From: Streptomyces sp. NBRC 110035
GTDB lineage: Bacteria; Actinomycetota; Actinomycetes; Streptomycetales; Streptomycetaceae
DNA length: 64,000 nt
NCBI RefSeq assembly: GCF_000829695.1
Contig: NZ_BBNN01000030.1
Span: 137,904-201,903, forward strand
Direction: 5' to 3'
Below are positions 42,594-51,038 of the stretch, piece by piece. A program made the position numbers and the translations under genes. Each line of letters opens with the position of its first letter. Positions within the stretch are counted from its first letter, which is position 1. Below the pieces are notes generated by a model. It did not search any database and was not told the origin of the DNA. It was given only the letters and a program-made list of their open reading frames with translations.

Positions 42594-43340
42594 ATGAGTC
42601 TGTTCCGCGACGACGGCATCGTGCTGCGCACCCAGAAGCTGGGTGAAGCGGACCGGATCATCACGCTGCTCACCCGCGGTCACGGGCGCGTACGCGCCGT
42701 GGCGAGGGGCGTGCGCCGCACGAAGTCCAAGTTCGGCGCACGCCTCGAACCGTTCTCCCATGTGGACGTGCAGTTCTTCTCCAAGAACAGCGAGCTGATC
42801 GGGCGCGGCCTCCCGCTGTGCACACAGAGCGAGACGATCGCGCCGTACGGCGGCGGGATCGTCACCGACTACGCCCGCTACACCGCCGGAACGGCCATGC
42901 TGGAGACCGCCGAGCGGTTCACCGACCACGAGGGCGAGCCGGCCGTCCAGCAGTACCTGCTGCTCGTCGGCGCCCTGCGGACCCTCGCCCGCGGCGAGCA
43001 CACACCGCATCTCGTCCTCGACGCGTTCCTGCTGCGCTCCCTCGCCGTCAACGGCTACGCCCCGAGCTTCGGCGACTGCGCGAGGTGCGGGATGCCCGGA
43101 CCGAACCGGTTCTTCTCGGTCGCCTCCGGCGGGACCGTCTGCGCCGACTGCCGGGTGCCCGGCAGCGTCGTACCCTCGCCGCAGGCCCTGGACCACCTCG
43201 GTGCGCTGCTCACGGGAGACTGGGAGGCGGCGGACGCGTCCGAGGCGCGGTACGTCCGGGAGGGCAGCGGGCTGGTGTCCGCATACCTGCACTGGCACCT
43301 GGAGCGCGGGCTGCGCTCCCTGCGGTACGTCGAGAAATAA
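42594..43340 (+). CDS. recO: DNA repair protein RecO
   Basis: The 248-residue protein has the RecO N-terminal OB domain (LFRDDGIVLRTQKLGEADRI) and a C-terminal zinc finger with CARCGMPGP...CADC near residues 163-185. RecO works with RecF and RecR to load RecA onto SSB-covered gaps. uppS follows after 34 bases, the standard actinobacterial order. Confidence 0.95.
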   Translation: MSLFRDDGIVLRTQKLGEADRIITLLTRGHGRVRAVARGVRRTKSKFGARLEPFSHVDVQFFSKNSELIGRGLPLCTQSETIAPYGGGIVTDYARYTAGTAMLETAERFTDHEGEPAVQQYLLLVGALRTLARGEHTPHLVLDAFLLRSLAVNGYAPSFGDCARCGMPGPNRFFSVASGGTVCADCRVPGSVVPSPQALDHLGALLTGDWEAADASEARYVREGSGLVSAYLHWHLERGLRSLRYVEK

Positions 43341-43374
43341 GCACGACACGTCGGTACGAGGAGACGAGAAGCAC

Positions 43375-44211
43375 ATGGCCGTACGCGGGTTCCTGGGGCG
43401 TCAGCGCCGGGAGTACAGGACGCCGGTACCGCACCCCTCCGGCGCGCGGCCCCCGAAGTTCCCGGGCGAGCTGGTCCCCAAGCACGTGGCGATCGTGATG
43501 GACGGCAACGGCCGCTGGGCCAAGGAGCGGGGCCTGCCGCGCACCGAGGGGCACAAGGTCGGCGCCGAGCGGGTGCTGGACGTGCTCCAGGGCGGGATCG
43601 AGATGGGCGTCGGCGCCATCTCGCTGTACGCCTTCTCCACCGAGAACTGGAAGCGCTCACCGGACGAGGTGCGCTTCCTGATGAACTTCAACCGCGACTT
43701 CATCCGCAAGTCCCGTGACGAGCTCGACGAGCTGGGCGTGCGGGTGCGCTGGGTGGGCCGGATGCCCAAGCTGTGGAAGTCGGTCGCCAAGGAACTCCAG
43801 ATCGCCCAGGAGCAGACCAAGGACAACGACCGGCTGACGCTGTACTTCTGCATGAACTACGGCGGGCGGGCGGAGATCGCCGACGCGGCGCGGGCGCTGG
43901 CCGAGGACGTGAGGGCGGGGCGTCTCGACCCGTCGAAGGTCAACGAGAAGACGCTGCAGCACTACATGTACTACCCGGACATGCCGGACGTGGACCTGTT
44001 CCTGCGGCCGAGCGGTGAGCAGCGCACGTCCAACTACCTGCTGTGGCAGAGCGCCTACGCCGAGATGGTCTTCCAGGACGTCCTGTGGCCGGACTTCGAC
44101 CGCCGGGACCTGTGGCGCGCGTGCCTGGAGTTCGCCTCCCGCGACCGCCGCTTCGGCGGGGCGATCCCGAACGAGGAACTGCTCGCCATGGAGGGCGGGC
44201 AGGAGCAGTAG
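43375..44211 (+). CDS. uppS: Isoprenyl transferase (cis-prenyl/undecaprenyl diphosphate synthase)
   Basis: The 278-residue protein starts at ATG 43375 behind GAGGAGACGAG. HVAIVMDGNGRWAKERGLPR (about residues 37-56) holds the catalytic Asp, then LYAFSTENWKRS, FCMNYGGRAEI and LFLRPSGEQRTSNYLLWQ complete the cis-prenyltransferase family. It makes the long-chain lipid carrier for cell-wall precursors. The N-terminal 30 residues are basic and variable. A 13-bp bidirectional hairpin separates it from zur. Confidence 0.94.
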   Translation: MAVRGFLGRQRREYRTPVPHPSGARPPKFPGELVPKHVAIVMDGNGRWAKERGLPRTEGHKVGAERVLDVLQGGIEMGVGAISLYAFSTENWKRSPDEVRFLMNFNRDFIRKSRDELDELGVRVRWVGRMPKLWKSVAKELQIAQEQTKDNDRLTLYFCMNYGGRAEIADAARALAEDVRAGRLDPSKVNEKTLQHYMYYPDMPDVDLFLRPSGEQRTSNYLLWQSAYAEMVFQDVLWPDFDRRDLWRACLEFASRDRRFGGAIPNEELLAMEGGQEQ

Positions 44212-44230
44212 GGGAAGGCGTGGGTACGGC

Positions 44231-44263
44231 GAAGGGGCGCGGAGATCACCTCCGCGCCCCTTC
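44231..44263. terminator. Bidirectional terminator between uppS and zur
   Basis: GAAGGGGCGCGGA (44231-44243) and TCCGCGCCCCTTC (44251-44263) pair over 13 bases with a 7-base loop, between the convergent ends of uppS (44211) and zur (44278). Confidence 0.85.
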
Positions 44264-44277
44264 CCGTGTCCGGGTTC

Positions 44278-44700
44278 TCAGGTGCCGCCCGACGCCGCCG
44301 CGCACTCCGCGCAGGTGCCGAAGATCTCCACGGTGTGGGCCACGTTGACGTAGCCGTGCTCGGCGGCGATGGCCTCCGCCCAGGTCTCCACGGCCGGACC
44401 CTCGACCTCGACCGCCTTGCCGCAGCTGCGGCAGACCAGGTGGTGGTGATGGTCGCCGGTGGAGCAGCGCCGGTAGACGGACTCGCCGTCGGCGGTGCGC
44501 AGGACGTCCACCTCGCCGGCGTCGGCGAGGGACTGCAGGGTGCGGTAGACCGTGGTGAGCCCGACCGAGTCGCCCTTGTGCTTGAGCATGTCGTGCAGCT
44601 CCTGCGCGCTGCGGAACTCGTCGACGTCCTGGAGCGCAGCCGCCACAGCGGCCCGCTGCCTGGTGGCGCGGCCCTTCACGGGCGGTCCAGCGGTGGTCAC
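44278..44700 (-). CDS. zur: Zinc uptake regulator Zur (Fur family)
   Basis: The 140-residue Fur-family repressor starts at GTG 44700 behind GAGGAGG. The winged helix is seen in FRSAQELHDMLKHKGDSVGL and TTVYRTLQSLADAGEV. Metal ligands are DHHHHLVCRSCGKAVEVEG and the C-terminal CAEC pair forming the structural zinc site. With zinc bound, Zur blocks zinc-uptake promoters. The znu genes lie directly upstream on the same strand, with a matching box before znuA, which separates it from Fur/PerR paralogues. Confidence 0.94.
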   Translation of the reverse strand: MTTAGPPVKGRATRQRAAVAAALQDVDEFRSAQELHDMLKHKGDSVGLTTVYRTLQSLADAGEVDVLRTADGESVYRRCSTGDHHHHLVCRSCGKAVEVEGPAVETWAEAIAAEHGYVNVAHTVEIFGTCAECAAASGGT

Positions 44701-44767
44701 CGGTGTCCTCCTCACACGTCTGCCTCTGCCCTGCCGCGGCCATTGTGCCAGGCCGGGCGGAGACGGG

Positions 44768-45670
44768 TCAGACGCCGACGTCGCCGGGTGGCTTCCGGCC
44801 GGCCGGAACGGCGCACTCCGCGAGGTCCGGGGTGGGCCGCGCGGCGGCCAGGGCACGGGCGCGGCGGCGGGCCAGCGGTGTGGCCAGCACGGTCGGCACG
44901 ATGAACGCGGCGATCGTCAGCAGCACGATCGTCGCCCCGGGCGGCACGTCCTGGTAGTACGAGGTGACCGTGCCGCCGATGGTCACGCTCACGCCGATCG
45001 CGACGGCGATGGCGAAGGTGGCGGCGAAGCTGCGGCTGAGCGCCTGGGCGGCGGCGACGGGCACCACCATGAGCGCGCTCACCAGAAGCAGGCCGACCAC
45101 ACGCATCGCGACGGTGACGGTGACCGCCGCCGTGACCGCGGTGAGCAGGTTCAACCACCGTACCGGCAGGCCCGTGACCCGCGCGAACTCCTCGTCCTGG
45201 CTGACCGCGAACAGCTGGCGGCGCAGGCCGACGGTGACCAGCACCACGAACGCGGCCAGGAGGCAGATCGCCGTCACGTCGGACTCGGAGACCGTCGACA
45301 GGGAGCCGAACAGGTACGAGGTGAGGTTCGCGTTGGAGCCGGTCGGGGCGAGGTTGGTGAACATCACGCCGCCCGCCATGCCGCCGTAGAACAGCATCGC
45401 GAGGGCGATGTCGCCGCGGGCCTTGCCGTACCAGCGGATCAGCTCCATCAGGACGGCGCCGACGACGGAGACCAGGGTCGCCATCCACACCGGCGACCAG
45501 GAGAGCAGGAAGCCGAGGCCGACGCCGGTCATCGCGACGTGCCCGATGCCGTCGCCCATGAGGGCCTGGCGGCGCTGGACGAGGTAGATGCCGACCGCGG
45601 GGGCGGTGATGCCGACCAGGACGGCCGCCAGCAGCGCCCGCTGCATGAAGGCGTAGTTCAGGAGGTCCAT
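44768..45670 (-). CDS. znuB: Zinc ABC transporter permease
   Basis: The 300-residue integral membrane protein starts at ATG 45670 (TTG 45676 also open). It has about eight hydrophobic helices (for example LLAAVLVGITAPAVGIYLVQ and VVGLLLVSALMVVPVAAAQ), matching the ABC-3 family of metal permeases. It conducts zinc captured by the ZnuA lipoprotein, driven by the ZnuC ATPase. The start lies six bases after the znuC stop. The C-terminus ends in an Arg/Pro-rich cytoplasmic tail. Confidence 0.93.
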   Translation of the reverse strand: MDLLNYAFMQRALLAAVLVGITAPAVGIYLVQRRQALMGDGIGHVAMTGVGLGFLLSWSPVWMATLVSVVGAVLMELIRWYGKARGDIALAMLFYGGMAGGVMFTNLAPTGSNANLTSYLFGSLSTVSESDVTAICLLAAFVVLVTVGLRRQLFAVSQDEEFARVTGLPVRWLNLLTAVTAAVTVTVAMRVVGLLLVSALMVVPVAAAQALSRSFAATFAIAVAIGVSVTIGGTVTSYYQDVPPGATIVLLTIAAFIVPTVLATPLARRRARALAAARPTPDLAECAVPAGRKPPGDVGV

Positions 45671-45676
45671 CAGCAA

Positions 45677-46453
45677 TCAGCTCAGCAGTCCCGTGCGGAT
45701 CGGTTCGACGCCCGCCGGTGCGTGCGGGTGTACGTGGTCGTGGCCGGGCAGGGCGTGCTGGCCGACCGCCTCCGGGGGCGGGCCGTCGTGCGTCACGCAG
45801 CCGTCGCGCAGGACGACCGCCCGGTCGATCAGGGGTTCCAGCGGGCCCAGCTCGTGCAGGACCAGCAGGACGGTGGCACCCCGGGCGACCTGGTGGCGCA
45901 GGATCGTCGCGAGCACCTCCTGGCTGGCCAGGTCGACGCCCGCCATCGGCTCGTCCAGGATCAGCAGCTCGGGTTCGGCGGCGAGCGCGCGGGCGATCAG
46001 CACCCGCTGGTGCTGGCCGCCGGAGAGCGCGTCCACGGAGTCCTTCGCCCGTTCCGCCATGCCGACCAGCCCCAGCGCGTGCCGTACGGCCTCGCGGTCG
46101 GTCCTGCGGAACACGCCGAAGCGGGTGCGGGAGAGCCGGCCGGAGGAGACCACTTCGGTCAGCGTGGCGGGCACGCCGCCCGCGGCCGTGGTGCGCTGCG
46201 GGACGTACCCCACCCGCGCCCAGTCGCGGAAGCGGCGCCGCGGGGTGCCGAACAGCTCGATCGCGCCGGCGGCGACCGGCACCTGGCCGATGACGCTGCG
46301 CACGGCCGTCGACTTGCCGGAGCCGTTCGCGCCGAGCAGGGCGACGACCTCACCGCGGTGCACGGTGAGGTCGATGCCGCGGAGGACGGGGCGCGAGCCC
46401 AGCTCGGCGTGGACGCCCCGCAGGGATATGACGGGGTCGGACTTCGTCGTCAT
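45677..46453 (-). CDS. znuC: Zinc ABC transporter ATP-binding protein
   Basis: The 258-residue ATPase has Walker A LLGANGSGKSTAVRS (about residue 39), Q-loop YVPQRT, signature DALSGGQHQRVLIARALA, Walker B ELLILDEPMAGVD and H-loop LVLHELGP. A histidine-rich C-terminal tail (GHDHVHPHAPAG) may bind zinc. It powers import with ZnuB. It is co-transcribed with znuA upstream (46-base gap) and znuB downstream (6-base gap). Confidence 0.94.
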   Translation of the reverse strand: MTTKSDPVISLRGVHAELGSRPVLRGIDLTVHRGEVVALLGANGSGKSTAVRSVIGQVPVAAGAIELFGTPRRRFRDWARVGYVPQRTTAAGGVPATLTEVVSSGRLSRTRFGVFRRTDREAVRHALGLVGMAERAKDSVDALSGGQHQRVLIARALAAEPELLILDEPMAGVDLASQEVLATILRHQVARGATVLLVLHELGPLEPLIDRAVVLRDGCVTHDGPPPEAVGQHALPGHDHVHPHAPAGVEPIRTGLLS

Positions 46454-46499
46454 GCTGCCGCCCTCCGGTGGGTCGGTCGGTGGTCGGCCGGGCGGCCGG

Positions 46500-47537
46500 T
46501 CATGCGGCTCCCAGAGCCGTCCGCAGGGCCTTCAGGTTGGACTCCATGACCTCGAAGTAGTCGTCGCCGCGGGAGGAGTCGGTGATGCCCTCGAGCGGGT
46601 CGAGGACGTCCGTCTTCAGTCCGGCGTCGGCCGCGACCGTCTTCGCGGTGCCGTCGCTCACCAGTGTCTCGTAGAACACGGTGGTCACGCCGTCGGCCTT
46701 GGCCGTCTCGGCGAGCTCCTTCACGCGGGCGGCGCTGGGCTCGGCCTCGGGGCTGAGACCGTTGATGGCCTCCTGGGTCAGGCCGTAGCGCTCGGCGAGG
46801 TAGCCGAAGGCGGAGTGGGTGGTGATGAAGACGTCGGACGTGCGGTCCTTCAGGCCCGTCTCGAACGAGGTGTCCAGCTCGTTCAGCCTGCCGACCAGGG
46901 CCTCGGTGTTCTTCTTGTAGTCGGCGGCGTGGTCGGGGTCGGCCTTCTCGAAGGCCGTGCCGACGCCCTCGGCGATCTCGGCGTACTTGACCGGGTCGAG
47001 CCAGACGTGGGGGTCCTCGCCGCCCTCGGTCTCGTGGCTGTGGCCTTCTTCCTCGCCCGCGTGCTCGTCGTCGTGCTCGTCCGCGTGCTCGTCCGCGTGT
47101 TCGTCGTCGTGCTCGTCCTCGTGACCGTGCTCGTCCTCGTGGGCGCCGGCCTCGGTGCCGTGCGTCTCCAGGGTGGTCAGGGTGGCCGCGTCGATCTTCG
47201 TCTTCACACCGGACTGGCCGATGGCCTCGTCGATGGTGGGCTGCAGGCCCTTGAGGTAGAGCGCCGCGTCGGTCTCCTCGAGCTGCGCGGTCTGCTTGGC
47301 GCTGATCTCCAGGTCGTGCGGCTCCTGGCCGGGCTGGGTCAGGCTGGTGACGTTCACATGGTCGCCGCCGATCTGCTCGGCGAGGAACGCCATCGGGTAG
47401 AAGGAGGCGACGACGTCGAACTTCCCGGTGTCGCCCGCGGCGGCGCTGTCGGAGGAGCAGGCGGACAGCGTGCCCATGGCGAATGCGGTGACCGCGGTCA
47501 CCGCTGCGGCGGGTATGAGGCGTCGTCGTACGTTCAT
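46500..47537 (-). CDS. znuA: Zinc-binding lipoprotein (ABC transporter solute-binding protein)
   Basis: The 345-residue cluster A-I binding protein starts at ATG 47537. A lipoprotein signal (IPAAAVTAVTAFAMGTLSAC) ends in the lipobox LSAC. Metal-site histidines occur in GQEPHDLEIS, EDPHVWLDPVKY and TTHSAFGYLAERYG. Between them is a striking acidic His/Asp/Glu-rich loop (HEDEHGHEDEHDDEHADEH and more), typical of zinc-specific members and thought to chelate zinc. It delivers zinc to ZnuBC. A Zur box lies 22 bases upstream. Confidence 0.94.
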   Translation of the reverse strand: MNVRRRLIPAAAVTAVTAFAMGTLSACSSDSAAAGDTGKFDVVASFYPMAFLAEQIGGDHVNVTSLTQPGQEPHDLEISAKQTAQLEETDAALYLKGLQPTIDEAIGQSGVKTKIDAATLTTLETHGTEAGAHEDEHGHEDEHDDEHADEHADEHDDEHAGEEEGHSHETEGGEDPHVWLDPVKYAEIAEGVGTAFEKADPDHAADYKKNTEALVGRLNELDTSFETGLKDRTSDVFITTHSAFGYLAERYGLTQEAINGLSPEAEPSAARVKELAETAKADGVTTVFYETLVSDGTAKTVAADAGLKTDVLDPLEGITDSSRGDDYFEVMESNLKALRTALGAA

Positions 47538-47558
47538 GACTCCCATTTTCAACAAATA

Positions 47559-47573
47559 TGGAAACCGTTGTCA
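47559..47573. promoter_or_regulatory. Zur box upstream of znuA
   Basis: On the znuA strand TGACAAC-G-GTTTCCA is a 7-1-7 palindrome with six of seven pairs matching, close to the actinobacterial Zur consensus (TGAAAAC-type). It overlaps a TTGACA -35-like hexamer at 47570-47575 and is AT-rich for this genome. Zur should repress znuACB when zinc is plentiful. Confidence 0.82.
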
Positions 47574-47709
47574 ACAAACTGGACGAGAGGTGCTGGGCAC
47601 AGCGGGGCGGGGCCCCGAATTGGTCGGGGGGCAGGCCCCGCCGGTAGCCTGAGTCCTTCGCTGGAAGCAATCTCGCTTCGTCGCCCGTCGTCGTAATGAA
47701 GAGAGCACC

Positions 47710-49092
47710 GTGGCCGCCGACAAGATCGACACCATCGTCAGCCTGAGCAAGCGCCGAGGCTTCGTATTCCCCTGCAGTGAGATCTACGGCGGCCAGCGTG
47801 CCGCCTGGGACTACGGACCGTTGGGTGTCGAGCTCAAGGAGAACCTCAAGCGCCAGTGGTGGCGCTACATGGTGACGTCGCGTGAGGACGTCGTGGGTAT
47901 CGACTCGTCGGTGATCCTGGCCCCCGAGGTGTGGGTCGCCTCCGGTCACGTCGCCACCTTCTCGGACCCGCTCACCGAATGCACCGCCTGCCACAAGCGG
48001 TTCCGCGCGGACCACCTGGAAGAGGCGTACGAGGAGAAGAAGGGCCGCGCCCCGGAGAACGGCCTCGCCGACATCAACTGCCCCAACTGCGGCAACAAGG
48101 GCCAGTTCACCGAGCCCAAGCAGTTCTCGGGTCTGCTCTCCACCCACCTCGGCCCCACGCAGGACTCCGGCTCCGTCGCCTACCTGCGCCCCGAGACGGC
48201 CCAGGGCATCTTCACCAACTTCGGCCAGGTGCAGACCACTTCGCGCCGCAAGCCGCCCTTCGGCATCGCCCAGATGGGCAAGTCCTTCCGCAACGAGATC
48301 ACGCCCGGCAACTTCATCTTCCGGACCCGCGAGTTCGAGCAGATGGAGATGGAGTTCTTCGTCAAGCCGGGCGAGGACGAGACGTGGCAGGAGTACTGGA
48401 TGCAGCAGCGCTGGAACTGGTACACCGGCCTCGGCATGCGCGAGGAGAACATGCGGTGGTACGAGCACCCGAAGGAGAAGCTCTCCCACTACTCCAAGCG
48501 CACCGCCGACATCGAGTACCGCTTCCAGTTCGGCGGCAGCGAGTGGGGTGAGCTCGAGGGCGTCGCCAACCGAACCGACTACGACCTCGGCGCCCACTCC
48601 AAGGCCTCCGGCCAGGACCTCTCCTACTTCGACCAGGAGGCCGGCGAGCGCTGGACCCCGTACGTCATCGAGCCGGCGGCCGGTGTCGGCCGGGCGATGC
48701 TCGCCTTCCTGCTCGACGCGTACATCGAGGACGAGGCGCCCAACGCCAAGGGCAAGCTGGAGAAGCGCACCGTGCTGCGCCTCGACCCGCGTCTGGCCCC
48801 GGTGAAGGTCGCGGTGCTCCCGCTCTCCCGCAACCCGGAGCTGTCGCCGAAGGCCAAGGGCCTCGCCCAGGCGCTGCGGCAGAACTGGAACATCGAGTTC
48901 GACGACGCCGGCGCCATCGGCCGCCGCTACCGCCGCCAGGACGAGATCGGTACGCCGTTCTGCGTCACGGTCGACTTCGACACGCTCGAGGACAACGCGG
49001 TGACGGTGCGCGAGCGCGACACCATGAAGCAGGAGCGGATCTCCCTCGACCAGATCGAGGGCTACCTGGCGAGCCGCCTGGTCGGCTGCTGA
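47710..49092 (+). CDS. glyS: Glycyl-tRNA synthetase (class II, alpha2 type)
   Basis: The 460-residue enzyme starts at GTG 47710. Class II motif 1 is near GFVFPCSEIYGG; an insertion with CTACHKRF and CPNCGNKG forms a CxxC...CxxC zinc site; motif 2 appears as GKSFRNEITPGNFIFRTREF; motif 3 as PAAGVGRAMLAF; the anticodon-binding domain is C-terminal (VKVAVLPLSRN). It charges tRNA-Gly. The leader contains a GC-rich dyad (GGCGGGGCC / GGCCCCGCC near 47610-47645), not recognisably a T-box. It is divergent from znuA. Confidence 0.96.
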   Translation: MAADKIDTIVSLSKRRGFVFPCSEIYGGQRAAWDYGPLGVELKENLKRQWWRYMVTSREDVVGIDSSVILAPEVWVASGHVATFSDPLTECTACHKRFRADHLEEAYEEKKGRAPENGLADINCPNCGNKGQFTEPKQFSGLLSTHLGPTQDSGSVAYLRPETAQGIFTNFGQVQTTSRRKPPFGIAQMGKSFRNEITPGNFIFRTREFEQMEMEFFVKPGEDETWQEYWMQQRWNWYTGLGMREENMRWYEHPKEKLSHYSKRTADIEYRFQFGGSEWGELEGVANRTDYDLGAHSKASGQDLSYFDQEAGERWTPYVIEPAAGVGRAMLAFLLDAYIEDEAPNAKGKLEKRTVLRLDPRLAPVKVAVLPLSRNPELSPKAKGLAQALRQNWNIEFDDAGAIGRRYRRQDEIGTPFCVTVDFDTLEDNAVTVRERDTMKQERISLDQIEGYLASRLVGC

Positions 49093-49126
49093 CGGCCGAC
49101 GGGCCCCCGCACCGCCGACTTCCCCG

Positions 49127-49169
49127 GAGCCGCCCCGGGCAGCGCTTCCCGCGCCGCCCGGGGCGGTTC
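49127..49169. terminator. Terminator between glyS and the convergent small gene
   Basis: GAGCCGCCCCGGGC (49127-49140) and GCCCGGGGCGGTTC (49156-49169) pair over 14 bases with one G/T pair and a 15-base loop, 35 bases after the glyS stop. Confidence 0.75.
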
Positions 49170-49375
49170 TACGTCCCCGTGGGGTCCACCGTCGCCTGGT
49201 GGGCCCGGGCCAGGTGCTCCTGCGCCTTCAGCCAGGGCAGGAACTGGGCGTGTACGCGCCAGTCACAGGTCCCGCACCTGAGGGTGCGCTGCACACCGGT
49301 GCGCCGGACCCGCACGACGTGTTCCCGCCCGTGCTGGTCCCAGCGGCTGACTTTGCTCGTGTCGCTCGGGGGCAT
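49169..49375 (-). CDS. Small zinc-finger-like protein (68 aa)
   Basis: The frame from ATG 49375 to 49169 encodes a basic N-terminus (SRWDQHGREHVVRVRR), then TLRCGTCDWRVHAQF with a CxxC pair, then HLARAHQA with an HxxxxH pair about 25 residues later. This spacing suggests one zinc finger of the C2H2-like kind. Small proteins of this type occur next to glyS in Streptomyces from memory. The function is unknown; DNA or RNA binding is plausible from charge. Confidence 0.65.
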   Translation of the reverse strand: MPPSDTSKVSRWDQHGREHVVRVRRTGVQRTLRCGTCDWRVHAQFLPWLKAQEHLARAHQATVDPTGT

Positions 49376-49475
49376 GACGCAGAGTGTGCAGCAAGAACAA
49401 CATCAACGGGGGCCCGGCGCAGGTGAATTCGGTGGCGGACCGGCCCCCGGCCCCGTGCGCGAACGCCGCGCGTGG

Positions 49476-50921
49476 CTACGCGCCCGCTCCGGCCGCCTCG
49501 CGGATCTCCCCCGACTCCAGCCGCTCGGCCGTCCGCCGCGCGGTCGCCCGTGCCCAGGGGCCCGAGGTCGACGCGCCCACCACCAGCACCGCGAGCCCGC
49601 ACGCGGTGAGGATCCACCAGCCGGGCCGCGAGGCCGCCACGAAACTCTCCGCGTACGACGAGGAGCCCACCCCGGCCGCCAGCACCGCGCCGACCACCGC
49701 GACGCCGAGCGTCTGGCCCAGCTGCCGGCTGGTGGAGGCCACCGCCGAGGCCACCCCGGCCTGGGCGCGGGGCATGCCGGAGACGGCGGTGTTGGTGACG
49801 GGCGCGTTGACGAAGCCGAAGCCGACGCCGAACAGGACGTACCCGGCGGCCAGCGTGGCGTTGGACGTCTCGGCCTCGAAGAGGGCGAAGAGGAGCCCGG
49901 CCGCCGTCATCGCGCCGCCCGCGATCAGCAGCGGCAGCCGTGGCCCCCGGCTGCCGACCAGCCGGCCGGAGAGCGGGGCGCACAGGAACGTCGGGAGGGC
50001 CATGGGGAGCATCCACAGCCCGGCCTCCAGGGCGCTCAGCCCCCGTACGTTCTGCAGGTGGAGCGTCGACAGGAACAGGAACCCGCCGAGCGCGGCGAAC
50101 GCGCTCACCGCGATCACCGTGGCCCCGCTGAACGGCGCCGAGCGGAAGAAACGCAGGTCGATGAGGGGTTCGTGGCGCCGTGACTCGTACACCAGCAGGG
50201 CGGTCAGGGACGCGAGCGCGACGGCGGCGAAGGGGGCCGTGGCGGAGAGCGGCGCGTGCGGCGCCTCGATGATCGCGTACGTCAGCGAGCCGAACAGGGC
50301 GACGACCAGCAGCTGGCCCACCGGGTCGGCGCGGCGGGCCTTCGGCGCCCGCGACTCCGGGACGAAGCGCAGGGTGAGCACCAGGGCGGCGAGGCCCACG
50401 GGCAGGTTGATCCAGAAGATGGAGCGCCAGCCGACGGAGTCCACCAGCAGGCCCCCGATCAACGGCCCCGCCGCCATCGAGAGGCCGACGACCGCGCCCC
50501 ACGCGCCGATCGCGCGGGCGCGTTCGCGCGGGTCGGTGAAGGTGTTGGTGATGATCGACATGGCGACCGGGTTGAGCATCGAACCGCCCACCGCCTGCAC
50601 CATGCGGAAGACGACCAGCGCGTCCAGGTCCGGGGCGAGCGAGCACAGCAGCGAGCCGAGGGTGAAGACGACCAGGCCGGCCGTGAAGACCCGTCTGCGG
50701 CCGATCCGGTCCGCCGTGGAGCCGGCGAGCATCAGCAGGGACGCCAGGACGAGCGTGTACGCGTCGATGGTCCACTGCAGCCCCGGGGTACTGGCGTCCA
50801 GGTCCCTCTGGAGCGACGGCAGGGCGACGTTCAGGACGGTGTTGTCCAGGCTCACGAGGAGCAGGCTCGTGCAGCAGATCGCGAGCACGAGCAGACGTCG
50901 GCGCGGAGTGAGCTCGGACAT
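49476..50921 (-). CDS. MFS exporter, DHA2 (14-helix) type
   Basis: This 481-residue membrane protein has about 14 hydrophobic helices. Motif SLDNTVLNVALPSL in helix 1 (motif D1) and ADRIGRRRVFTAGLV (motif A) place it in the drug:H+ antiporter-2 family of the EmrB/QacA kind. Helix 5 carries an antiporter-like AGPLIGGLLVDSVGW. ATG 50921 is chosen; ATG 50930 is in frame. It exports an unknown compound. No TetR/MarR regulator is adjacent; the 117-base gap to dusB serves both promoters. Confidence 0.9.
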   Translation of the reverse strand: MSELTPRRRLLVLAICCTSLLLVSLDNTVLNVALPSLQRDLDASTPGLQWTIDAYTLVLASLLMLAGSTADRIGRRRVFTAGLVVFTLGSLLCSLAPDLDALVVFRMVQAVGGSMLNPVAMSIITNTFTDPRERARAIGAWGAVVGLSMAAGPLIGGLLVDSVGWRSIFWINLPVGLAALVLTLRFVPESRAPKARRADPVGQLLVVALFGSLTYAIIEAPHAPLSATAPFAAVALASLTALLVYESRRHEPLIDLRFFRSAPFSGATVIAVSAFAALGGFLFLSTLHLQNVRGLSALEAGLWMLPMALPTFLCAPLSGRLVGSRGPRLPLLIAGGAMTAAGLLFALFEAETSNATLAAGYVLFGVGFGFVNAPVTNTAVSGMPRAQAGVASAVASTSRQLGQTLGVAVVGAVLAAGVGSSSYAESFVAASRPGWWILTACGLAVLVVGASTSGPWARATARRTAERLESGEIREAAGAGA

Positions 50922-51038
50922 GGCCACCATCGTACGCGCGGTTCGATAGTGCGGTTAACTAATGGTCGTTACATGATGCTGCCCGGGAAGCTCCGGGCGG
51001 CACCCCGGGCAGTGCTCGGCATGCGGGACAATGGGGGA

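Noticed and set aside
47580..47709. Possible T-box or riboswitch before glyS
   Set aside because: A GC-rich dyad is present, but there is no T-box core sequence, specifier loop or antiterminator. Actinobacterial T-boxes that I know of precede ileS.
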